Shown: positions 1 through 5,183 of the stretch, one piece after another
Numbering within the stretch: position 1 is the stretch's first letter
Layout of the letters: every line of letters begins with the position of its first letter
Assembly (NCBI GenBank): GCA_017454585.1
Contig: JAFTCU010000204.1
Span: forward strand, 1 to 5,183
From: Thermoguttaceae bacterium
GTDB lineage: Bacteria > Planctomycetota > Planctomycetia > Pirellulales > Thermoguttaceae
Direction of reading: 5' to 3'
DNA: 5,183 bases
The notes under the pieces: model-generated
Database searches by the model: none
Seen by the model: the letters and a program-made list of their open reading frames with translations, nothing else
What the model was told of the DNA's origin: nothing
Program-made: the position numbers and the translations under genes

Positions 1-49
1 GCCCTGATGGTGCTCGGAAATTGCAGACAGTAAATCGATTTCATTCGTT

Positions 50-63
50 TTGAATATTGAATA
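50..63. repeat. tandem 7-bp repeat TTGAATA x2 in leader of surface-protein gene
   Basis: Two adjacent copies of TTGAATA lie 15-28 bp upstream of the ATG at 78, in an AT-rich stretch that continues into TTTGG. This is seen directly. It could be part of the promoter/leader (AT-rich DNA near the transcription start) or chance. The rest of 1-77 shows no convincing -35/-10 pair, no riboswitch-like fold and no clear Shine-Dalgarno sequence. The sequence just before the ATG is GGACTGAAAAA, with only a weak purine-rich resemblance to a ribosome binding site. Confidence 0.35.
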
Positions 64-77
64 TTTGGACTGAAAAA

Positions 78-149
78 ATGATTAAGACGAATCGCATTTT
101 AGCCGTTTTGATTCTGGTTTCCTTCGCGATCGGCGCCGCAGCAAGCGGG
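78..149 (+). other. signal peptide of the PEP-CTERM surface protein
   Basis: The first 24 residues from the ATG at 78 have a short basic n-region (Lys3, Arg6), an uninterrupted hydrophobic core (ILAVLILVSFAIG) and a small-residue c-region (AAASG). Sec export with cleavage after Ala22 or Gly24 is likely. There is no lipobox cysteine, so it should not be a lipoprotein. Confidence 0.85.
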
Positions 150-2858
150 CAAGTGACGATCGACGCGGATCATCCGTTGGCGATCACGCCGTCAACGCTT
201 CCTTCAGGAACCGTGACGTTTGACAGCGGAAAGCTCACGGTCTCGGGCGGCGAAACAACGCTCCCCAACGCGGTGATCGTAGGCGGAACTAACGAGATCA
301 CAACAACTTCCCGACTGATCCTGACCGGGGCGATTACGGGCAGCGGCTCCATCACGAAGACCGGCGGCGAGCAGCTCCACTTCTTCGGCGACGCTTCTGA
401 GTTTTCCGGCAAGGTGACGATTTCGTCCAGCTGGATCAATTTCCGTACTCCCCTGGGCGCGAGTCCGAAAGCCACGTATGAATTGGGAACGTCAAATTCC
501 GGCTTTGTATTCTCGACCACCAACAGCGACTATACCTTCCAGCTGGGGATGATCACCTCCACAAACACGAATGCGATCATACGAGTCAGCACCGGAATGC
601 CGAGAGACGCGACGCTTCAGGTCGGCGGCGAGGACATGACCGGGACCTACACGGGGTCTTTCTCGGATGACGGGGGCAAGAAGATCAACCTCGAAAAGGT
701 CGGCTCCGGCACGTGGACCATTTCGAAAGCGCAGAGCTTCACCGGCACCACGACCCTGAAGGCCGGTACGCTGGTCATTCAGAATAATTACACCTCCCCG
801 ATCACGGTCGAGGCGGGAGACCTCCAGCTGGGCAACGCCTCGGCGAACTCCACGATCTCGAGCGTCACGCTCAAGGGTGGGACCACGTCCTTGAGTTCCG
901 GCTCGAAGGCCGTGACGATCAGCCAGCTCAACTTCGCAGGCGGAAAGATTTCCGGCTCCAACTTCGTGCTGGGCGGCGTCGATTTTGCCGCGGGGACGAG
1001 TTCCACCATTCAGCTCACCGGGACGATCAACGTCACCGGCCCGATCACCGGCTCGGGGACCTTCACTTACGAAGCGAATAACTCCGCAAATAATCAGCTC
1101 CACTTCTCCGGCAGCGCAAACACAGAAGGGAACGTTTTCAAGGGGACCATCATCGCCAATAAAGGCGGCTACGTCGCGTTCCGCACGCCGGACTCGACCA
1201 GCGCCTCGGCCAAATACCAGTCCACCAACGGCGGGAATTTCGTATTCCTGGCCTCGGGCGACACCGCGACGTTCAAGTTCGGCGAGCTTTCCTCCACGGG
1301 GGGCTGCGAGGTGCGTACGCTCAACGCCAACACCTGCCCGAACATCACGCTGGAAGTCGGCGGACTGAACACGGACGCGGAATTCAAAGGGCTTATCAAG
1401 GACAATCCGAACAGTTCTGCCAACAAACCCACAGAGGGGATCAAAGAGCAGATCGCCCTGACGAAAGTCGGCACCGGCACGTGGACCATTACGGCCAATC
1501 AGGATTTCACCGGCCCGACCAACGTGAATGGCGGAACGCTCACCATTAACGGGAATTACAAATCCCCGGTTGACGTGAATAACGGCGGGACCCTGGCCGG
1601 TACCGGCAATTTCCAGGATGGGGTGGAAGTCAAAATCAACGAGGGCGGGACCCTCAAACGGAGCATGGGCCAGTCCGTGATCCTCAACGGCGGAACCTAC
1701 GCCGGAACCGATTTCGTGCTTCAGGACGTTGAAGTGGCCGATGGCGTGACCTCTTACGTGACCCCGAGCGGGAAACTCTACATTCGCGGGAGTCTCTCCG
1801 GGACCGGGACGCTCAGTACCAATGCAAGGGGATCCAATGCAAATCAGCTTTGGCTCGAAGGCGACAATACGGACTTTGAAGGAACCATCATTTCCGACCG
1901 GAATGCCTACGTCGGTCTGAAAGGCGGTGCGTCCACAAGCCCGCTGGCCAGGTACCAGGTCTCAAACGCCGGGACCGCGCAGGACAGCTGCGGGGGATTC
2001 TGCTTCGTTTCCACGGCAGATGATTCAGGGATTTACGAGATGGGCGAGCTTTCCGGAAACGGTGAATTCCGTGCGGGAGCCGCAAACGTGAAAAACGACA
2101 TTACGCTGAAGGTGGGAAAAGCCACCCCCGCGGGTGAAAACGCAACGTTCTCAGGCTGGCTCTACGGCAGCAGAGTCGGCAGCAGTGGACTCGTTCTTTC
2201 TGTCGTGAAAGAGGGCGCAGGCTCCTGGACCCTCACCGGGACTGACTCCTTCACGGGAACGACGACCGTTTCCGAAGGGAAACTGATCATCGGTTCGACC
2301 GGTTCTGTAACCTCCGGCCAAGCGGTAACCGTAGCGAGCGGCGCGGAACTCACAGTCAACGGCCTGCTCACTGCGCCGGGCGGAATCACGCTTGAGGATG
2401 GCGCCATTTTGAGCGGTGTAGGGACGATCAACGCCCCCATCACTTTAACGGGTAGTTCGTCCTATTTGATTGATTTGAACGACGACTTGATTCGGTCGAG
2501 CGTTCTGGACGGAGACATTCTGGAAATTACTGGTGACATTTCCGGCCCACTGACGCTTGATTTGATTGGAGACGAAACGGCTACCCAGGAGATCCAGGCG
2601 GCATTGGAGGACCAGGATAAACTTGACTTGCTGAAAATCCTCACCAGTGAAGAACTGATTGCCACATTGAACAATTTGAGCACCGGCGATTTTTCCCTTT
2701 TGACGACCCCGATCGACAATGGATACCTGTTGAGCCTTACCAATGCGGAGTCTCCCGCCAACGTGCCGGAACCTGCGACGTGGGTTTTGCTCCTGATGGG
2801 AGTATTGGGAACGGCCTCCGTCTCCCGGCTGAAGGGACACCGGGCCTCCCAAAACTGA
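78..2858 (+). CDS. secreted autotransporter-associated beta-strand repeat protein with PEP-CTERM sorting signal
   Basis: This is a predicted 926-residue exported surface or matrix protein. An in-frame TTG at 57 would add seven residues. I chose the ATG at 78 because it places a classic signal peptide at the N-terminus: basic MIKTNR, then a hydrophobic stretch ending GAAASG, with cleavage likely near residue 22-24. The mature part is rich in Gly, Thr and Ser and has three homologous modules. In each, an (I/L)(T/S)G(S/T)G start (residues 86, 323, 573) leads to a beta-strand repeat of the TIGR02601/PATR type at about 205-235, 461-491 and 709-739. An acidic Asp/Leu-rich region (about 795-895) precedes the PEP-CTERM tail: VPEP at 896, a hydrophobic segment, then SRLKGHR. 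By family knowledge, exosortase would process this tail during delivery to the cell surface. No autotransporter barrel, catalytic motif or dockerin is visible, so a structural or adhesive beta-helix is inferred. Ligand and exact role are unknown. Confidence 0.9.
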   Translation: MIKTNRILAVLILVSFAIGAAASGQVTIDADHPLAITPSTLPSGTVTFDSGKLTVSGGETTLPNAVIVGGTNEITTTSRLILTGAITGSGSITKTGGEQLHFFGDASEFSGKVTISSSWINFRTPLGASPKATYELGTSNSGFVFSTTNSDYTFQLGMITSTNTNAIIRVSTGMPRDATLQVGGEDMTGTYTGSFSDDGGKKINLEKVGSGTWTISKAQSFTGTTTLKAGTLVIQNNYTSPITVEAGDLQLGNASANSTISSVTLKGGTTSLSSGSKAVTISQLNFAGGKISGSNFVLGGVDFAAGTSSTIQLTGTINVTGPITGSGTFTYEANNSANNQLHFSGSANTEGNVFKGTIIANKGGYVAFRTPDSTSASAKYQSTNGGNFVFLASGDTATFKFGELSSTGGCEVRTLNANTCPNITLEVGGLNTDAEFKGLIKDNPNSSANKPTEGIKEQIALTKVGTGTWTITANQDFTGPTNVNGGTLTINGNYKSPVDVNNGGTLAGTGNFQDGVEVKINEGGTLKRSMGQSVILNGGTYAGTDFVLQDVEVADGVTSYVTPSGKLYIRGSLSGTGTLSTNARGSNANQLWLEGDNTDFEGTIISDRNAYVGLKGGASTSPLARYQVSNAGTAQDSCGGFCFVSTADDSGIYEMGELSGNGEFRAGAANVKNDITLKVGKATPAGENATFSGWLYGSRVGSSGLVLSVVKEGAGSWTLTGTDSFTGTTTVSEGKLIIGSTGSVTSGQAVTVASGAELTVNGLLTAPGGITLEDGAILSGVGTINAPITLTGSSSYLIDLNDDLIRSSVLDGDILEITGDISGPLTLDLIGDETATQEIQAALEDQDKLDLLKILTSEELIATLNNLSTGDFSLLTTPIDNGYLLSLTNAESPANVPEPATWVLLLMGVLGTASVSRLKGHRASQN
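222..2330 (+). repeat. three long protein-level tandem modules (about 240-250 aa each)
   Basis: Three homologous units fill most of the surface protein. Their (I/L)(T/S)G(S/T)G landmarks start at 333, 1044 and 1794, giving periods of 711 and 750 nt. Shared order within a unit: a strand-rich lead-in (for example GGKISGSNFVL and GGTYAGTDFVL), the landmark, then QLxF/QLWL, a (F/E)xGT stretch, FRTP in units 1 and 2, an AxY...NxGxFxF segment, a (G)EL/GMI segment, 'xxLxVG', and a closing beta-strand repeat. The closing repeats lie at 690-782, 1458-1550 and 2202-2294, each 31 residues with the core G(S/T/A)G(T/S)WT and FTG. The similarity is clear in protein but diverged in DNA, so the duplications are old. 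Unit boundaries are approximate. Confidence 0.8.
2763..2855 (+). other. PEP-CTERM C-terminal sorting signal
   Basis: The last 31 residues have the three-part exosortase signal: VPEPATW, a hydrophobic segment (VLLLMGVLGTASV) and a basic end (SRLKGHR) followed by a short tail. By family knowledge such tails are recognised by an EpsH/XrtA-type exosortase in the inner membrane of Gram-negative bacteria that also make exopolysaccharide. No exosortase gene is in this window. Confidence 0.92.
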
Positions 2859-2890
2859 AATGGACCAAGCGTTTTTACGAGTTAAACTTT

Positions 2891-2931
2891 AAGGCTTCAT
2901 CACGATCGTGGGAAGCCTTTCCTTTATTTTC
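2891..2931 (+). terminator. intrinsic (Rho-independent) terminator after the surface-protein gene
   Basis: A perfect 8-bp inverted repeat, AAGGCTTC (2891-2898) and GAAGCCTT (2912-2919), encloses a second palindrome CACGATCGTG (2901-2910). It can fold as one long stem with a GATC loop and a small internal asymmetry (AT opposite G). A T-rich tract, TCCTTTATTTTC, follows directly. It starts 32 bp after the TGA of the surface-protein gene and ends 19 bp before the rpoN ATG, so it should end the first transcript and imply a separate or read-through-limited start for rpoN. Confidence 0.82.
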
Positions 2932-2950
2932 TCACACAAAACTGTACCCG

Positions 2951-4447
2951 ATGCCTTTCCTTTCCCAGAACACAGACCTCCGTCAGACCACCTCGACGCA
3001 GCAGATTCAACAAATGCGTCAGATTCAGGCCATGACGATTTTGCAGCTTCAGCGCCAGGACCTTGAAACGTTCCTTGAGCAGAAGTACGAGGAAAATCCG
3101 TGTCTGGAGATCAAGGAAAACACATCAGAACCACCGGACATCTCGGAGAAGCGGGAAGAACGGCGGGACGAGGATTCGGACCGCTTCGCCCGTCTGGATG
3201 AAATGCGGGATGATATTTCGTACTACGATGAACAATATGGCCGCCCGTCGCGTTCTGCGCAGGAGGAAAGCAGCGACAGACATCAGGAATTCATAGAGAA
3301 TATCCCGACCAATTTGCAGACTCTTCCCGAGTTTCTGCACGAACAGCTCTCCATTTTACCGCTGACAGAATCGCAAATTCAGGATGTGGACCGGGTGATT
3401 TATGCGTTGGATGCACAGGGGTTTCTGGTCACGCCGATCGAGGACCTTTTCGGTCTGGAACCGGATGGGCTGGAACGTGGGAAGGCTGCGCTGAAAATCG
3501 TAAAGTCATTGGAACCAACAGGTGTGGGGGCGCAAAATCTGAAAGAGTGCCTTCTCCTCCAGATCGACGCGAAGCTGAAGCAGTTGGAATCGGATTCCGA
3601 CGGTGAGCGTGATGAAGATGAGGAGGAGGAAATTCCCGACTACGCCGCCATGCGGATCCTGCTCACGCGGTACTCCAAAGATTTGGAGTCGAACCGGCTT
3701 CCTAAAATCGCGGCTGAAACAGGGTGGGGCGTCGAAAAAATTTACAAAGTTCTGCGCCAGATGAAGCGCTTGAACCCCAACCCGGGCAGGGATTTCAGCC
3801 CTCGTGGGACAGCTGTCAAACCGGACCTTTACTGCGCGAAAAATGAAAAAGGCGAGTGGTACGTGACCCTCGACGAGCACGGACTGCCGGAGTTTACTAT
3901 CAATACGCACTTCGGAAAACGCTGCACAACAGACTCGGAACGCGAATTCGTCCACAAAAAACTTAACGCGGCCCGGTGGCTTCTGGATGCTCTCGAGCAG
4001 CGGCGTGAAACGCTTCTCGCCGTTGGAAATGCGCTGGTTCAGGCCCAGTCGGAATTCCTCGAAAAAGGCCCGCAGTTTCTCAAGCCTTTGACGGAAAAAC
4101 AAATCGCCGAGACGATTGGCTGTCATCCCTCAACGGTAAGCCGGGCGGTAAAGGAAAAATGGATACAGACGCCGCGCGGTCTGTTCCCGCTTTCCGACTT
4201 TTTCAGCGCGAGTGTGGCGCCGTCCCAGACACAAGCCCAGACCGAGGACGACGGAACGGAGAATGAAAGCGTTTCCCGCGATGCGGTCCAGCATCAGCTT
4301 TTGGCTTTGATCGATAAAGAGGACAAACAGAATCCTCTTTCCGATGACCAGCTCGCATCAATGCTTAATGTTGCGCGTACAACGATCAATAAATACCGGA
4401 AGGAACTGAATATCCCCAGCTCCAGAAGGCGCAAGATTTACACCTGA
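2951..4447 (+). CDS. rpoN: RNA polymerase sigma-54 factor RpoN
   Basis: This is sigma-54, which directs core RNA polymerase to -24/-12 promoters and needs an AAA+ enhancer-binding activator to open DNA. The reading frame is open back to a GTG at 2780, but that would overlap the upstream gene and span its terminator. The ATG at 2951 begins directly with region I, giving 498 residues, a normal family length. Region I (about 1-55) is Gln/Leu-rich and includes MTILQLQRQDLETFLEQ and EENPCLEI. An acidic region II covers about 56-115. The core-binding domain (about 116-310) includes LEPTGVGAQNLKECLLLQ and RLNPNPGRDFSPRG. The helix-turn-helix lies at about 380-402 (IAETIGCHPSTVSRAVKEKW) followed by IQTPRGLFPLSDFF. 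The RpoN box is at 475-484, ARTTINKYRK, then ELNIPSSRRRKIY. Oddities are an acidic run at about 213-227 and Thr in place of the usual third-position Arg of the box. No Shine-Dalgarno sequence precedes the ATG. The next gene starts 38 bp downstream. Confidence 0.97.
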   Translation: MPFLSQNTDLRQTTSTQQIQQMRQIQAMTILQLQRQDLETFLEQKYEENPCLEIKENTSEPPDISEKREERRDEDSDRFARLDEMRDDISYYDEQYGRPSRSAQEESSDRHQEFIENIPTNLQTLPEFLHEQLSILPLTESQIQDVDRVIYALDAQGFLVTPIEDLFGLEPDGLERGKAALKIVKSLEPTGVGAQNLKECLLLQIDAKLKQLESDSDGERDEDEEEEIPDYAAMRILLTRYSKDLESNRLPKIAAETGWGVEKIYKVLRQMKRLNPNPGRDFSPRGTAVKPDLYCAKNEKGEWYVTLDEHGLPEFTINTHFGKRCTTDSEREFVHKKLNAARWLLDALEQRRETLLAVGNALVQAQSEFLEKGPQFLKPLTEKQIAETIGCHPSTVSRAVKEKWIQTPRGLFPLSDFFSASVAPSQTQAQTEDDGTENESVSRDAVQHQLLALIDKEDKQNPLSDDQLASMLNVARTTINKYRKELNIPSSRRRKIYT

Positions 4448-4485
4448 TCCTAACCTTTATTACCTGACATTTAACATAAAATCCC

Positions 4486-5103
4486 ATGACTAACGAAAAC
4501 GTTCTCGTCATTCCGACTTCCTTTTTTCATCAGCTTGGCTACTTCCAGGGGTTTACCTCGGACGTTGAGCGCTACATCCCCCAGATACTCGACGAATCGG
4601 TCGTTCGTTTCCGTTTCAGGCCGATTACGGAGGTGGATCCGTCATTCAAACAGCTGATCCCGTACATGCTCTTCCGCTGGATCTCGCCGGAGGGAAAGAC
4701 CATGATTTTCCGCTATACGCGAGGCTCGGGAATGGGCGAGGGGCGGCTCCATCTCAAGCACAGCGTCGGGGTCGGCGGCCATCTTTCCGACGTGGACTGT
4801 GCCGGGGCCAAGAACAATTCCGCCGTTTACCACACGGGAATGATGCGCGAGCGCGGCGAGGAAGTGCGGATCGAGACGGAGATCCTCAAGGAGACCATCG
4901 TCGGTCTGATCTATGACGATTCGAACGACGTCGGAAAGGTCCACCTTGGCGTGGTACACATGATCGACGTCGCGGAACCAAAGGTTTTTCCGAATGAAGA
5001 CGAAGTTTTGGAGACGGGCTTCTACCCGGTCGAAGAGCTTCTGAAAGACCTGGACGGCTACGAATCGTGGTCTGTTCTGACGCTCACGGCTTTGTTTAAG
5101 TGA
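4486..5103 (+). CDS. Nudix-like protein, COG4112 'predicted phosphoesterase (MutT family)'
   Basis: This is a 205-residue soluble protein with no signal peptide or membrane segment. I recognise the COG4112 pattern: an N-terminal ENVLVIPTSFFHQLGYFQGF, then DPSFKQLIPYMLFRW (51-65), a strand with FRYTRGSGMGEGRLH, the VGVGGHLS loop (94-101), a Nudix-box-like helix ending REROxEE-style at 121-126 (R-E-R-G-E-E), and a C-terminal GYESWS (191-196). Compared with the canonical GX5EX7REUXEEXGU box, Gly107 and the REXXEE metal-binding core are kept, but the first Glu (Ala113), the hydrophobic U (Arg123) and the later Gly (Arg128) differ. Nudix enzymes hydrolyse nucleoside diphosphates linked to another group; the substrate of this subfamily is not known to me. 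It lies 38 bp after rpoN on the same strand with no terminator between, so co-transcription is plausible, but a functional link is unproven. No Shine-Dalgarno sequence is seen before the ATG. Confidence 0.82.
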   Translation: MTNENVLVIPTSFFHQLGYFQGFTSDVERYIPQILDESVVRFRFRPITEVDPSFKQLIPYMLFRWISPEGKTMIFRYTRGSGMGEGRLHLKHSVGVGGHLSDVDCAGAKNNSAVYHTGMMRERGEEVRIETEILKETIVGLIYDDSNDVGKVHLGVVHMIDVAEPKVFPNEDEVLETGFYPVEELLKDLDGYESWSVLTLTALFK

Positions 5104-5128
5104 CGATTTCGGCGTAGTCAAATGGAAG

Positions 5129-5160
5129 GCGGTAATGGAGCGCGAAGCGCGGAATTACGC
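5129..5160. repeat. imperfect hairpin / possible dispersed palindromic repeat
   Basis: An inverted repeat lies 26 bp after the Nudix-like gene. The outer arm GC(G)GTAAT (5129-5136) pairs with ATTACGC (5154-5160) with one bulged G. The inner arm GCGC (5140-5143) pairs with GCGC (5147-5150) around a GAA loop. Between them GGA faces GGA, which could form purine-purine (sheared G-A type) pairs. No T-tract follows, so it is not a typical intrinsic terminator. It may still protect or end the transcript, or be a copy of an interspersed palindrome. Nothing else is supported in 5104-5183. Confidence 0.5.
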
Positions 5161-5183
5161 ATCGGGTCCGCGGCAATTTCACC

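Noticed and set aside
8..25. Sigma-54-like promoter (TGG...TTGCA) upstream of the surface-protein gene
   Set aside because: The GG at 9-10 and the GC at 23-24 are separated by 12 bases instead of the required 10, and the -24 half reads TGGTGC. The spacing rule for sigma-54 is strict.
57..77. TTG start giving a 933-residue surface protein
   Set aside because: It would add seven residues (MNIWTEK), including an acidic one, before an otherwise typical signal peptide, and has no better ribosome binding site than the ATG at 78.
492..1103. Long minus-strand open frame opposite the surface-protein gene
   Set aside because: Its Arg/Gly-rich translation has no recognisable domain and mirrors the codon pattern of the repeats on the plus strand. 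The same holds for the other antisense frames over this gene.
2780..2950. N-terminal extension of RpoN from a GTG at 2780
   Set aside because: It overlaps the end of the surface-protein gene, runs through a strong terminator, and encodes residues unlike any RpoN N-terminus. Region I begins at the ATG at 2951.
3506..4126. Minus-strand open frame of 206 codons opposite rpoN
   Set aside because: The plus strand clearly encodes conserved RpoN across the whole stretch. The antisense translation resembles no family I know and is best seen as a shadow.
4642..5121. Minus-strand open frame opposite the Nudix-like gene
   Set aside because: It lies almost entirely across the conserved plus-strand protein and has no recognisable motif.
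5123..5183. Possible start of a fourth gene at the ATG at 5123, open to the window edge
   Set aside because: Only 20 codons are visible, most of them formed by the hairpin sequence, with no ribosome binding site. There is too little to support a gene.

Overview
This 5.2 kb window carries three complete genes, all on the plus strand: a large secreted repeat protein with a PEP-CTERM sorting tail (78-2858), the sigma-54 factor RpoN (2951-4447), and a Nudix-like protein of the COG4112 'predicted phosphoesterase, MutT family' type (4486-5103). Together they suggest a Gram-negative, PVC-type bacterium. A planctomycete (Pirellulales/Thermoguttaceae-like) is my best guess, for three reasons: autotransporter-associated beta-strand repeats combined with PEP-CTERM tails are common there, the Nudix-like protein resembles planctomycete versions as I remember them, and none of the three genes has a convincing Shine-Dalgarno sequence. 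Verrucomicrobia or Lentisphaerae cannot be excluded from sequence reading alone.

Layout. Positions 1-77 are a short, fairly AT-rich leader with a tandem TTGAATA repeat. The secreted protein follows. It has a signal peptide, three long homologous modules of about 240-250 residues, each closing with a glycine/threonine-rich 'KxGxGxWTxT...FTGxTxVxxGxLxI' beta-strand repeat, an acidic C-terminal region, and a VPEPATW tail. A strong intrinsic terminator (2891-2931) separates it from rpoN, so the two are probably transcribed separately. Only 38 bp separate rpoN from the Nudix-like gene, so those two may be co-transcribed. The last 80 bp hold an imperfect hairpin (5129-5160) without a T-tract, possibly a dispersed palindromic repeat, and no supported gene.

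Functionally, RpoN is the housekeeping-type sigma-54 subunit used with enhancer-binding activators. In some proteobacteria sigma-54 controls PEP-CTERM surface proteins, so its position next to one is suggestive. However, no correctly spaced -24/-12 promoter is visible upstream of the surface protein within this window. No mobile element, CRISPR array, tRNA or rRNA was seen, and I see no convincing evidence for a wholly new system. The most unusual points are the modular architecture of the surface protein, a slightly divergent RpoN box, a degenerate Nudix motif and the terminal hairpin.
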